From a virus, in the IMG/VR virus record IMGVR_UViG_3300046501_000109, positions 1 through 25,260 of that record: a DNA stretch of 25,260 bases, one strand, 5' to 3'. Below, piece by piece: positions 1 to 7,076 of this stretch. Within the stretch, counting starts at the first letter, position 1; each line of letters opens with the position of its first letter. The notes below the pieces were generated by a model. That model ran no database searches. It saw only the letters and a list, made by a program, of their open reading frames with translations, and was not told the DNA's origin. The position numbers and the translations under genes are program-made.

Positions 1-88
1 AGCCGGCGTTTGGGCCCTTTCAAGCCACGCGGCAAATGTATCACCACTGCATGTCGCGCGGCACTGGCAACTTACAAGGATTAATGCC

Positions 89-607
89 ATGAGCCGTATC
101 GCTCTGAGTTCTGTTGAGCGGGCGCAGCGGGAAGTTTTGCCGCTCGATCTCGCGCTTTACCATGCCGCGCGGGACTACCCCGGCGGCGCCGCAGCCATCG
201 CCGCCACCACCGGCCGTAATGCGACCACGCTGCAACACAAGCTGTCCCCAACCCACCCAAGTCACACGGTGAATATTCAAGAGTTCGGCGAGATTTTGGA
301 GTTGACCAAGGATCGCCGCATTCTGGATGCGGTGCATGCGTTGGTCGGTGACACGACTTGGCAGGAACTGGCGGAGGCGTACACCAACGATATGCCCGAG
401 ACGTTGACCACGGGGATTGCCGAGTACTTCCGACAGGTCGCGGATCTGGCGGATACCTGGGCCAAGAGCATTGGCGATGGTGTGGTTTCTGATGAAGAAC
501 TGGCCGCGATTCGCCTGCAGGTGTTTCGAGGCATTCAAGGGCTGTTGGGGTTGTTCAACCGCGCCACCTACGTCAATCAGACGACGCGGGGTACTGATCG
601 TGGTTGA
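89..607 (+). CDS. Phage regulatory protein, CII family
   Basis: This 172-residue protein resembles the phage regulatory CII (CP76-type) family, DNA-binding regulators that influence the lysis-lysogeny decision and often precede the replication genes in temperate Pseudomonas phages. The N-terminal half (about residues 20-75) reads as a helix-turn-helix-like domain: an Ala-rich helix after ALYHAARDYPGG, then TTGRNATTLQHKLSP and INIQ-like FGEILEL segments. The C-terminal half is helical and acidic, typical of oligomerisation regions. The ATG at 89 was chosen because AAGGA lies at 76-80 at good spacing; the frame is also open upstream to the window edge, so a longer form cannot be excluded. Its TGA overlaps the GTG start of the next gene, which indicates translational coupling. 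The family call is from recognition of the sequence style; the target operator is not known. Confidence 0.8.
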   Translation: MSRIALSSVERAQREVLPLDLALYHAARDYPGGAAAIAATTGRNATTLQHKLSPTHPSHTVNIQEFGEILELTKDRRILDAVHALVGDTTWQELAEAYTNDMPETLTTGIAEYFRQVADLADTWAKSIGDGVVSDEELAAIRLQVFRGIQGLLGLFNRATYVNQTTRGTDRG

Positions 608-830
608 TATCGTCGACTTCGCTAATGACCTGGTGCAGGAGCGTATTGATCAAGCGCTCGCCGCACGTCTCCTCGCCGCCAAGCCAGCTTTGGCGGCGCA
701 TTCGTTTCTGTTCTGTGAAACCTGCGATGGCCCGATCCCCGAGGCGCGCCGTTTGGCGCAGCCCGGCTGTACGCAGTGCGTGGACTGCCTTTCTCTCATA
801 GAACTGAAAGGGGCGCGCCATGCTCGATGA
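600..830 (+). CDS. TraR/DksA-type C4 zinc finger protein
   Basis: This is a 76-residue protein starting at GTG 600, which overlaps the stop of the CII gene; a GCGGGG stretch about 8 bases upstream can serve as ribosome-binding site. A longer reading from an ATG at 417 lies inside the CII gene in another frame and is unlikely. The N-terminus is a short helix (VDIVDFANDLVQERIDQAL). The second half carries the C4 zinc knuckle, CETC followed by PIPEARR and CTQCVDC, the hallmark of the TraR/DksA/YbiI family. Phage members are short, lack the long DksA coiled coil, and may bind RNA polymerase in its secondary channel to alter promoter choice, as F-plasmid TraR does. Its stop overlaps the start of the next gene (ATG at 820), so it belongs to the early operon. 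The role in this phage is inferred. Confidence 0.85.
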   Translation: MVDIVDFANDLVQERIDQALAARLLAAKPALAAHSFLFCETCDGPIPEARRLAQPGCTQCVDCLSLIELKGARHAR

Positions 831-3036
831 GGTACTGGGGCAATTCGCGGACTATGGCCTTGAGCCTGCGCAGCCATTGGTATTCGGCAAGCTGACCCGC
901 TGCAAGACGATACAAGACAAGGGCAAGGAAAAGAACGGCTGGTATGTCGTTCATGAGCAGCGCACCGAGAAAGGCGAGACGCTGATCTTCGGTGCGTTCG
1001 GTGACTGGCGTTCGGGTGAGTCTCAGAAGATCAAAGTCAAGGCCGGGCGGATGTCGCCTGAAGAGCGCGAGGTTATGCGCGCTCGACAGGAAGAGGCCAA
1101 GCGCCGGGCGGTTGAGATCTCTGCAAGCGCGGCACGCCGTGCGGCAAAGCGGGCGGCTGGCATGTTTAAGCGCATGCCGGAGAAGGGCCGTAGCGACTAT
1201 CTGGATCGAAAGCAGATTGTCGGCTTCGGCGTTCGGTATGCGCCGCGCTCCGGTGCGTTTCTGGTGCCGATGAGCAATGTGCGTGACGAGATTGTCGGCC
1301 TGCAGGTGGTGTTCCCGACCAAGCAAGAGGACACCGGTCGGGACAAGTCCTATTGGCCTTACGGCATGTCGAAGGAGGGCGCTTTCCATCTGATCGGGCC
1401 GCACCCGGATCCGGGCGAGCCGGTGCTGGTGTGTGAGGGCTACGCGACCGGCGCAAGTCTGCATATGGCCACGTCATTGACCGTGGCCGTTGCGTTTGAT
1501 GCGGGCAATTTGCTGGTGGTTTGCAAGGCCATGCGCGAGCGTTTCGCCGGTTGCCCGCTGATCGTCTGCCGAGATGATGACTGGAAGACCACGAAGCCGA
1601 ATGGCGATGCGTGGAACCCCGGTGAAGAGAAAGCGAACAACGCGGCGCTGATTGTCGGTGGCCAAGTGGTCGCGCCGATCTTTTCCGGGGAGCGGGAAGC
1701 CAAGTGGACCGACTTCAACGACCTGCATGTGGCTGAGGGTTTGGAGGCGGTGCGCCGTCAGGTGCTAGCAGTGGTTAAGCCGCCGGCTGCTGGTGGTTGG
1801 AAGGACATGCTGGCCAGAAGTGAAAGCGGTGCGCTGATTGCGCACATGCAGAACGTTGAGCTGATTCTGGCCAACGATGAGCGTTGGGCAGGGGTGATCA
1901 GTTACAGCGCGTTCAGTTCGAAGATTGTGAAACTGCGTGCTGCCCCGTATGGCGGTGGCACGGGCGATTGGGCGGATATCGATGATGTGCGGGTGATGAA
2001 GTGGCTCGCGCAGCAGTACAACTTGCGGGTCAAGGCCTCGCATGTGATCGAGGCGGTGAGTGTGGTTGCGCATGACCATGCGTTTCATCCAGTAAGGCAG
2101 TACCTGCGCAAGCTGGAGTGGGATCGGGTGCCGCGCCTCGAAAGTTGGCTAACGGATGTCATGGGCGTCAAGGCGACTGATTACTCCTCGAAGGTCGGCA
2201 AGCGCTGGATGTTGTCGGCCGTCGCGCGAGTGATGAAGCCGGGTTGCAAGGCTGACTCGGTGATGATTCTGGAAGGTGCGCAGGGCGCCGGTAAGTCGAC
2301 GGCGATGAGCATTCTTGGCGGCGAGTGGTTCATGGACACGCCGTTTGCGCTGGGCGACAAGGACGGCTTTCAGGCGATCCGGGGCAAGTGGATCGTTGAG
2401 CTGGGCGAGTTGGACAGTTTCAACAAGGCTGAGAGTACGAAGGCCAAGCAGTTCTTCTCGGCGTCCACCGACACCTACCGCGAGAGCTACGGCCGCAGAA
2501 CGATGGATGTGCCACGCCAGTGTGTTTTCGTGGGGACGACCAACCAAGACGAGTACCTGAAGGATGCCACCGGCAACCGGCGTTATTGGCCGGTCGCGTG
2601 TACCAAGGTGGATCTGGAGCTGCTGCGTTCGATGCGCGATCAGCTGTGGGCTGAGGCGGTGTTCTGTTACGACGCGGGCGATCTTTGGTGGGTGACGCTG
2701 GATGAGGCTGCGATGTTCGGCGAAGAGCAGGACGAGCGTTTTGTTGTGGATGAATGGGAAGGGCCGATTCTGACCTGGTTGGAAGAGTCGCAGATCGGTG
2801 AGACCACCACCGGGAGCGAGGTGCTGGCCAATGCGCTTAAGTTGGACTTTGGGCATTGGGGCAAACCTGAGCAAATGCGGGTCGGGGCGATCATGCATCG
2901 GCTAGGTTGGCGGCGCGTGCGGTTGCCTGCATTGGTGAAGAGTGGACAGCGACCTTGGGCTTACAAGAAGCCGGCAGGGTGGGGCGGTGCATCGGCATTG
3001 CAGCGCGAAGCGTTCGAGGAGCCTTGTTTTGATTAA
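820..3036 (+). CDS. Phage primase-helicase: toprim-like domain plus VapE/VirE ATPase
   Basis: This 738-residue protein probably primes and unwinds phage DNA during replication, comparable in layout to P4 alpha-type and VapE-type proteins. An N-terminal region (1-140) is followed by a toprim-like domain with E206 in EGYATGA and D252-D254 in the CRDDD motif, the expected acidic metal-binding residues of bacterial and phage primases, closing with TDFNDLH. The C-terminal half is a virulence-associated E family SF3-like ATPase: Walker A GAQGAGKS at 486-493, Walker B-like WIVELGELD at about 524-532, and a sensor-like GTTNQDEYLKD segment followed by GNRRYWPV. The start at 820 overlaps the upstream stop and is preceded by GAAAGGGG. 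The fusion of both activities is common in Pseudomonas and Burkholderia prophages. Function is inferred from motifs; no origin is proven, though the repeat-rich region at 3389-3700 is a candidate. Confidence 0.88.
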   Translation: MLDEVLGQFADYGLEPAQPLVFGKLTRCKTIQDKGKEKNGWYVVHEQRTEKGETLIFGAFGDWRSGESQKIKVKAGRMSPEEREVMRARQEEAKRRAVEISASAARRAAKRAAGMFKRMPEKGRSDYLDRKQIVGFGVRYAPRSGAFLVPMSNVRDEIVGLQVVFPTKQEDTGRDKSYWPYGMSKEGAFHLIGPHPDPGEPVLVCEGYATGASLHMATSLTVAVAFDAGNLLVVCKAMRERFAGCPLIVCRDDDWKTTKPNGDAWNPGEEKANNAALIVGGQVVAPIFSGEREAKWTDFNDLHVAEGLEAVRRQVLAVVKPPAAGGWKDMLARSESGALIAHMQNVELILANDERWAGVISYSAFSSKIVKLRAAPYGGGTGDWADIDDVRVMKWLAQQYNLRVKASHVIEAVSVVAHDHAFHPVRQYLRKLEWDRVPRLESWLTDVMGVKATDYSSKVGKRWMLSAVARVMKPGCKADSVMILEGAQGAGKSTAMSILGGEWFMDTPFALGDKDGFQAIRGKWIVELGELDSFNKAESTKAKQFFSASTDTYRESYGRRTMDVPRQCVFVGTTNQDEYLKDATGNRRYWPVACTKVDLELLRSMRDQLWAEAVFCYDAGDLWWVTLDEAAMFGEEQDERFVVDEWEGPILTWLEESQIGETTTGSEVLANALKLDFGHWGKPEQMRVGAIMHRLGWRRVRLPALVKSGQRPWAYKKPAGWGGASALQREAFEEPCFD

Positions 3037-3388
3037 GGAGATCGATTCGCTGCTTCGGTTATGGGCGCAGGAGCTGCATTCAGAACATTCGAAAGGAGGG
3101 CTGGCTGGTGGAAATATGGTTGCCATGATGATGGAGAGCAACGGGCAACTGATCAGGGGGCGGCGTGCTTTCCGTGCGCCGCTGGAGAGTTCGTTGGACA
3201 TTGAGCTGATCGTGACAAAGCACCTCGCGCCGGAGCTGGTGACGGTGGTGCGTGAGCATTACTGCACGCTCGATGTGGATATGCGCTTGCGGTATGCCCA
3301 TTGCGGTTGTGGCCGCGACACGTACTACCAGCGTTTGCATGATGCGCATCTGCAGATCTTCGGCGTGATGATGGGGCTGGCTGCGTGA
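3029..3388 (+). CDS. Putative late antitermination protein (Q-like), TTG start
   Basis: This is a 119-residue protein translated in the frame that overlaps the end of the primase gene. The chosen start is TTG at 3029, with GAGGAG at 3016-3021 at ideal spacing and an 8-base overlap with the upstream gene; the ATG at 2942 lies deep inside the primase gene and has no comparable RBS. The C-terminal part (VREHYC, then LRYAHCGCGRDTYYQRLHDAHLQI) has the look of the sigma-region-4-like helix-turn-helix of phage antiterminators of the Q/RusA-neighbour type, including a Cys-x-Cys that could bind metal. Its position, last gene of the early operon and directly ahead of the terminator and lysis/late genes, matches that of Q in lambdoid phages. 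The presence of several terminators inside the late operon fits this role. Family assignment is tentative; Holliday-junction resolvases also occur at this position, but no such motif is seen. Confidence 0.5.
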   Translation: MIKEIDSLLRLWAQELHSEHSKGGLAGGNMVAMMMESNGQLIRGRRAFRAPLESSLDIELIVTKHLAPELVTVVREHYCTLDVDMRLRYAHCGCGRDTYYQRLHDAHLQIFGVMMGLAA

Positions 3389-3413
3389 CCCCAGGTATTC
3401 GTCCGGTTGTGGT

Positions 3414-3461
3414 TGTCCCACTGGCCCGTCTTGTCTCGCTGCGTTTTGATGCAGTGGGACA
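3414..3461. repeat. 10-bp perfect inverted repeat (TGTCCCACTG / CAGTGGGACA)
   Basis: The arms are 3414-3423 and 3452-3461, separated by 28 bases; within the loop a shorter CTGC/GCAG pair can extend the fold. A third copy of the core, TGTCCCACC, lies at 3487-3495. The arms are exact complements, so this may be a hairpin or paired binding sites for a dimeric protein. Confidence 0.7.
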
Positions 3462-3610
3462 GGTGCGGGCCTTGTCCTTGTTGGGTTGTCCCACCGTCCC
3501 GCCTAGTTGTGCCTCCCGCCCGTGTGAGCGTAGTGGACAAGCAGTACGCGCTTACGCGCGAACGCGTGTTCTTTAAATTTCTTCCTTTACACGAGAAAGT
3601 AGAAAGATTA

Positions 3611-3660
3611 GTAGGACAGTGGGGCGAGGCCCCGAATTCAGGCGCTCTCAGGTGTCCTAC
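3611..3660. repeat. 8-bp inverted repeat with nested GC-rich hairpin (GTAGGACA / TGTCCTAC)
   Basis: The outer arms are at 3611-3618 and 3653-3660. Nested inside is GGGGC-GAG-GCCCC at 3621-3633. The outer arms are a variant (C to T) of the TGTCCCAC core found in the neighbouring inverted repeat, which suggests both are instances of one recognition element. Confidence 0.65.
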
Positions 3661-3872
3661 TTCGACTCTGAATAGTGGCGCGTATGGGACACCGCCGAGG
3701 CAAGAGAATGCCGGGGAGGTGTATTCGCCGACATTCGCTAGACGTTCACCCTGCGTTACCCACTTATTCACCGGGTGGCATTAAAACAGGGTTGCTGCCA
3801 CCGGAATCGACCTGTAAAAAGTAGTCATCTTCGATAGGTGCGACCGCAGAGAGCGGCAGGCACCACACCACC

Positions 3873-3898
3873 AAACCCGGCCATTGCGCCGGGTTTTT
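3873..3898 (+). terminator. Rho-independent terminator ahead of the holin gene
   Basis: A 9-bp perfect stem, AAACCCGGC (3873-3881) and GCCGGGTTT (3888-3896), with a 6-base loop and a T run. It lies 18 bases before the holin ATG and separates the early/control region from the late genes, where a Q-type antiterminator would be needed to pass it. Confidence 0.85.
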
Positions 3899-3916
3899 GC
3901 GTTCATGAGGTAGGCG

Positions 3917-4255
3917 ATGACAAGCGAGCAACAAGCACTGGCAGAAATGCCGATCTGGTTAGTGATCGTCCTGGCTCTGGTCGGTGGCGTATCGGGGGAG
4001 ATGTGGCGGGCCGACAAGGATGGGGCGCGGGGCTGGGCGTTGTTGCGCAGGCTCGCGCTTCGGTCGGGTGCCTGCATTGTCTGCGGGGTGACGGCGATGA
4101 TGTTGATGATTGCGGCCGGCATGACGATCTGGACGGCGGGCGCCTTAGGTTGCCTTACAGCGATGGCCGGCGCCGATGTTGCTATCGGGTTGTACGAACG
4201 CTGGGCTGCCAAGCGGCTTGGCCTTTCCGAATCGGCATCGACCGACCGCACCTAA
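3917..4255 (+). CDS. Holin, LydA / holin superfamily III type
   Basis: This is a 112-residue small membrane protein with three hydrophobic segments: about residues 12-26 (MPIWLVIVLALVGGVSG), 50-71 (SGACIVCGVTAMMLMIAAGMTI) and 73-92 (TAGALGCLTAMAGADVAIGL), the last followed by a basic YERWAAKR tail. The third segment matches the LydA-type phage holins (superfamily III) common in Pseudomonas prophages. Holins form lesions in the inner membrane at a set time and so release or activate the endolysin. The ATG at 3917 has GAGGT at 3907-3911. The gene sits alone between a strong terminator and the packaging genes; no endolysin or spanin is adjacent, and the endolysin is probably beyond gene D, outside the window. 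The polar N-terminus and charged C-terminus fit holin topology. Confidence 0.85.
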   Translation: MTSEQQALAEMPIWLVIVLALVGGVSGEMWRADKDGARGWALLRRLALRSGACIVCGVTAMMLMIAAGMTIWTAGALGCLTAMAGADVAIGLYERWAAKRLGLSESASTDRT

Positions 4256-4390
4256 GAGGCGGGGGCGGAGCGGGGGCACCGGTTTTTCCGGGTCCTCCCC
4301 GAGGGCCGCCCCCTACACGGGTTAGCGAACTCGCGGGATCTCTGCAGCTGAGAATTCTGCAGGTATGTCCGTCTTTTCAAAGGATTAGAT
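4256..4390. other. Candidate cos / packaging-initiation region upstream of terminase
   Basis: A non-coding, strongly GC-rich spacer directly upstream of the Nu1-like gene, the place where lambda-type cos sites lie. It contains the hairpin GGTCCTC-CCC-GAGGGCC at 4291-4307, GCGA-AC-TCGC at 4325-4334, and two CTGCAG sequences at 4342-4347 and 4357-4362. No sequence match to lambda cosN could be made by eye, so the assignment rests on position and structure only. Confidence 0.4.
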
Positions 4391-4915
4391 ATGGGCAGGG
4401 CAGTTAGCAAGGCCGACTTAAGCGAGATCGTCGGTCGTGATGAACGCACCCTGACCCGATGGCAGAACGACGGCATGCCTGTGACCGAGTTCGGCCTCGG
4501 TCGGGGCAACGAAAACCAATACGACACCGAAGCCGTGATCCAGTGGCTGATGCATCAAGCTGCACTCAACGGCAAAAAAGAATCTTCCCGTGACCGTCTC
4601 GACCGGATCCGCGCTGATCGTGAAGAACTCGCGATGGCCAAGGATCTTGGCGAGGTGGTCATCGCTGCTGATTTGATCGAACGCTTCGAAGCAATGATCA
4701 CCGCTGCAAAAGTGGAGCTGCTCAACTCTTTCCCCGATGTACTGGCCGCCGAACTCTCAGCGCGCTACGACGTGGAAGTCGACGAGCAACTGATTCGCGA
4801 CCCCATTGAAGCCATCCTGAGGAGGCTTTCTGACTATGACAAGGATGATGCCGCGTCAGATGGATATTCTGACGAACCGGACGATACGGAGGGCTTTGAG
4901 GAAGACGGCGACTAA
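4391..4915 (+). CDS. Terminase small subunit, Nu1 family
   Basis: This 174-residue protein (lambda gpNu1 has 181) probably binds the cos region and recruits the large terminase subunit to start DNA packaging. The N-terminus (about 5-35: SKADLSEIVGRDERTLTRWQNDGMP) is the winged helix-turn-helix of the Nu1 family, which contacts cosB in lambda. The middle (about 65-115) is a charged helical dimerisation region (RDRLDRIRADREELAMAKDLGE), and the C-terminus is very acidic (DDAASDGYSDEPDDTEGFEEDGD-like), where the large subunit would dock. AAAGGA lies at 4379-4384 before the ATG. The 3' end overlaps the large subunit gene by 80 bases in another frame, a tight coupling typical of terminase pairs. 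The preceding spacer is the likely binding target. Confidence 0.88.
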   Translation: MGRAVSKADLSEIVGRDERTLTRWQNDGMPVTEFGLGRGNENQYDTEAVIQWLMHQAALNGKKESSRDRLDRIRADREELAMAKDLGEVVIAADLIERFEAMITAAKVELLNSFPDVLAAELSARYDVEVDEQLIRDPIEAILRRLSDYDKDDAASDGYSDEPDDTEGFEEDGD

Positions 4916-6848
4916 AGCGCTGCGCGGCGCTTGCCGCAAATGGGCGCCGCCGCCTCGCATGAGCATTATCGAGTGGGCGGACAAGTACCGCTGGCTCGCA
5001 CCGGAAGAGGCTGCGCGCCCCGGAAAATATCGCTTTGACGTTACTCCTCACCTGATCTGGCCCGGCGGTCCATTGGAAGCGCTGGATGATCCCGCTGTCA
5101 GTGAGATCGTCGGACGCAAGTCGGCGCAGGTGGCATGGACGTCGGGTGTTCTGGGTAACGCCCTGGGCAAGTGGATCGACATTGATCCGTCACCGATTCT
5201 GGTTCTGTTTCCCAAGGCCGAAGCGGCCAAGCAGTACGTTGGTGAAAAGCTTGAGCCGATGATCGAAGCCACGCCGCGGCTGCGCAAGAAAGTCGACCTG
5301 CGAAGCCGCAAGTTGCAGCAGCGACAGGACTTCAAGCGTTTCCCCGGCGGCTTCCTGAAAATGGTGGGTTCAAACAGCCCGGCCAGTGTGAAGTCCACGC
5401 CGGTGCCACGCGTTGCCATTGAGGAGCCGGACGACTGCAACCTCAACCTGCGCGGTCAGGGCGATAGTATCAAGCTGGCCAAGGAACGTCTGAAAACGTT
5501 CCGCCGCTCGAAGATCATCATCGGCGGTACACCGACCATCAAGGGCTTGTCCGCCATCGATGCGGAGCTGGAACTTTCGGATAAGCGCGTCGGCCTGGTG
5601 CCATGTCACGAATGCGGCCAAGAACACGCGTTGAGCTTCGACAACCTGCACTGCGACGAGGATCCGGAATACCTGCATGAGGTATACGGCAAGAAGCGGC
5701 CGGAGAAAACGTTCTACTCCTGCCCGCATTGCGGTGGAGTCTGGGATGACAACCAGAAAAACGCCAACCTCAAGCACGGTCGCTGGTCGGCTACGGCAGA
5801 GTTTCGTGGCATCGCTGGTTACATCCTCAACGAGCTGTATGCGACGTTTTGGGGATCGCGTTTCCAGGTGCTGATGGAGAAAAAGCTCCAGGCCGAACAC
5901 GCGGCCTCACAAGGCAACATCGGACCGATGATCGCTTTCGTCAACAGTTCCAAGGGCGAAAGCTACGAGTATCAGAGCGATGCACCGAAGACCGATGAGC
6001 TGGAAAAGCGTGCGGAGCCTTATGCGGAGCTGACAGCGCCGAAAGGTGTCCTGCTGATCACCGTTGGCGTTGACGTCCAAGGCGACCGCCTCGCTCTCAC
6101 CATCATCGGTTGGGGACGAGGCGAAGAGTCGTGGCGCTTGTACTGGGGTGAGCTTCACGGCAACCCCATCGATCCCCATGACGCCGTTTGGCAAGAACTG
6201 GATCGGGTTATTTCTCAACCCATACCGGTCGAAAGCGGTGCACAACTGGCGGTATCGGCGGTCAGCATCGACAGCTCTGACGGCAATACCAGTGACGCTG
6301 TGTATGCCTACGTGCGGGATCGTCAACGCTACAACGTTATGGCGATCAAAGGCGCCTCTATCGACAGTCGCGACAAGGAGATCTTTACCAAGCCTCCGCA
6401 GTCGGTGGATACCTCACAGGACAACACCAAGGCTGCGAAATACGGCCTGCGAGTCCACATCGTCGGTACGCACAAAGCGAAGACGCTCATTGATGGGCGG
6501 CTGCGCCTCAAAGGTGCTGGACCGGGGCGCATGCATTGGTACAGCGAGATCCGCTCGGACTACTACGAGCAACTCACCAACGAAGTCCTGGCACCGCACC
6601 CACGTAACCCCAGCAAAATGGTTTGGCAAAAGAAAGCCGGCCGTCGCAACGAAGCGCTGGATTGCGAGGTGTATGCCTTGCACGCGGCTCGCAGCCTGAA
6701 AACTCATCTGTTACGCGATCACGAATGGGACCAGTTGGAGCAGCAGTTGCTGCAGCCAACCCTGTTCAGTACCGAACAACCGGTCGCACCGGTACCGCGC
6801 CGAGCTGTCGCTCGTGGGCGGGGCACCCGCAGTCGCGCGGGCTATTAA
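4836..6848 (+). CDS. Terminase large subunit, GpA family (packaging ATPase/nuclease)
   Basis: This 670-residue protein (lambda gpA has 641) cuts concatemeric DNA at cos and pumps it into the prohead. Near the N-terminus is the adenine/Walker A-like motif K95-SAQVAWTSG, equivalent to KSARVGYS in lambda; the Walker B acidic pair is E196-E197 in RVAIEEPDD. A probable zinc ribbon has C257/C260 (CHECG) and C296/C299 (CPHCGG). The C-terminal nuclease domain begins with VGVDVQGDR, where D413 and D417 are candidate metal ligands, and ends with a basic tail (RRAVARGRGTRSRAGY) that could contact DNA or portal. The start ATG at 4836 has GAGGAGG about 9 bases upstream; ATGs at 4845, 4848 and 4860 are alternatives. 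It follows the Nu1-like gene and precedes gpW, as in lambda. Confidence 0.93.
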   Translation: MTRMMPRQMDILTNRTIRRALRKTATKALRGACRKWAPPPRMSIIEWADKYRWLAPEEAARPGKYRFDVTPHLIWPGGPLEALDDPAVSEIVGRKSAQVAWTSGVLGNALGKWIDIDPSPILVLFPKAEAAKQYVGEKLEPMIEATPRLRKKVDLRSRKLQQRQDFKRFPGGFLKMVGSNSPASVKSTPVPRVAIEEPDDCNLNLRGQGDSIKLAKERLKTFRRSKIIIGGTPTIKGLSAIDAELELSDKRVGLVPCHECGQEHALSFDNLHCDEDPEYLHEVYGKKRPEKTFYSCPHCGGVWDDNQKNANLKHGRWSATAEFRGIAGYILNELYATFWGSRFQVLMEKKLQAEHAASQGNIGPMIAFVNSSKGESYEYQSDAPKTDELEKRAEPYAELTAPKGVLLITVGVDVQGDRLALTIIGWGRGEESWRLYWGELHGNPIDPHDAVWQELDRVISQPIPVESGAQLAVSAVSIDSSDGNTSDAVYAYVRDRQRYNVMAIKGASIDSRDKEIFTKPPQSVDTSQDNTKAAKYGLRVHIVGTHKAKTLIDGRLRLKGAGPGRMHWYSEIRSDYYEQLTNEVLAPHPRNPSKMVWQKKAGRRNEALDCEVYALHAARSLKTHLLRDHEWDQLEQQLLQPTLFSTEQPVAPVPRRAVARGRGTRSRAGY

Positions 6849-6858
6849 GGAAACACAC

Positions 6859-7074
6859 ATGACAGACGCACAACAGCGCCTCGCGGAAGTCCGGGCGGCG
6901 ATCTCTGACGTCCTGAAAAAAGGCCAGCGCCTGCGCCGTGCGGATCGCGAGCTTTATCGCGCTGAGCTGAACAGCTTGCGTCTTCTGGAGCAGCAGTACG
7001 CCAGAGAGGTCGCGTTGGAACAGGCTCAACAACAGGGACGTGGCCGCAACCGCGTCTCCTACATGAAGATCTGA
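6859..7074 (+). CDS. Head-to-tail joining protein, gpW family
   Basis: This is a small protein of 71 residues (lambda gpW has 68) that plugs the portal after packaging and makes the surface to which FII and the tail bind. The family signature is the N-terminal helix (TDAQQRLAEVRAAISDVLKKGQ), a short beta hairpin region (RLRRADRELYRAELNSLR), and a second helix (LEQQYAREVALEQAQQ). The ATG at 6859 follows AAGGAAACAC, 10 bases after the terminase stop; a more upstream start in the same frame would lie inside the terminase gene. Position between terminase and portal is exactly that of lambda W. The basic Gly/Arg tail is typical. Confidence 0.9.
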   Translation: MTDAQQRLAEVRAAISDVLKKGQRLRRADRELYRAELNSLRLLEQQYAREVALEQAQQQGRGRNRVSYMKI

Positions 7075-7076
7075 CT

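Larger units (their letters stand above)
3389..3872. promoter_or_regulatory. Non-coding, repeat-rich control region between early and late genes
   Basis: About 480 bases without a convincing gene. Reading frames here use odd composition (many Trp, Cys, Pro) and have no good ribosome-binding sites. The stretch holds a cluster of TGTCCYAC-like elements on both strands (3414, 3452, 3487, 3611, 3653, about 3685), two inverted repeats, an ACGCG-rich patch at 3546-3567 and an AT-rich patch at about 3568-3612. The location between the replication/antiterminator genes and the holin suits a replication origin, a late promoter with Q site, or both. A TTTACA at 3586-3591 could be a -35 box, but no good -10 box follows, so I do not call a promoter. 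Confidence 0.45.

Noticed and set aside
1-84. Possible 3' end of an upstream gene (frame 1 is open to TAA at 82-84; frame 3 to TGA at 90-92)
   Set aside because: Fewer than 30 codons are visible and neither reading has a recognisable motif, so no gene can be supported. An upstream Cro-like or other early gene may well end here.
2149-2898. 249-codon open frame on the minus strand opposite the VapE domain
   Set aside because: It is antisense to the Walker A/B region of the primase-helicase and has no family features.
3325-3784. Open frames of 125-148 codons on both strands through the control region
   Set aside because: They run through inverted repeats, have unusual composition (Cys, Trp, Pro, Thr rich), lack good ribosome-binding sites and match nothing I recognise. 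The repeats explain the sequence better than coding.
3771-3870. Possible tRNA or small structured RNA before the holin
   Set aside because: No cloverleaf with a T-arm GTTCRA-type sequence can be built; only short stems and the terminator are evident.
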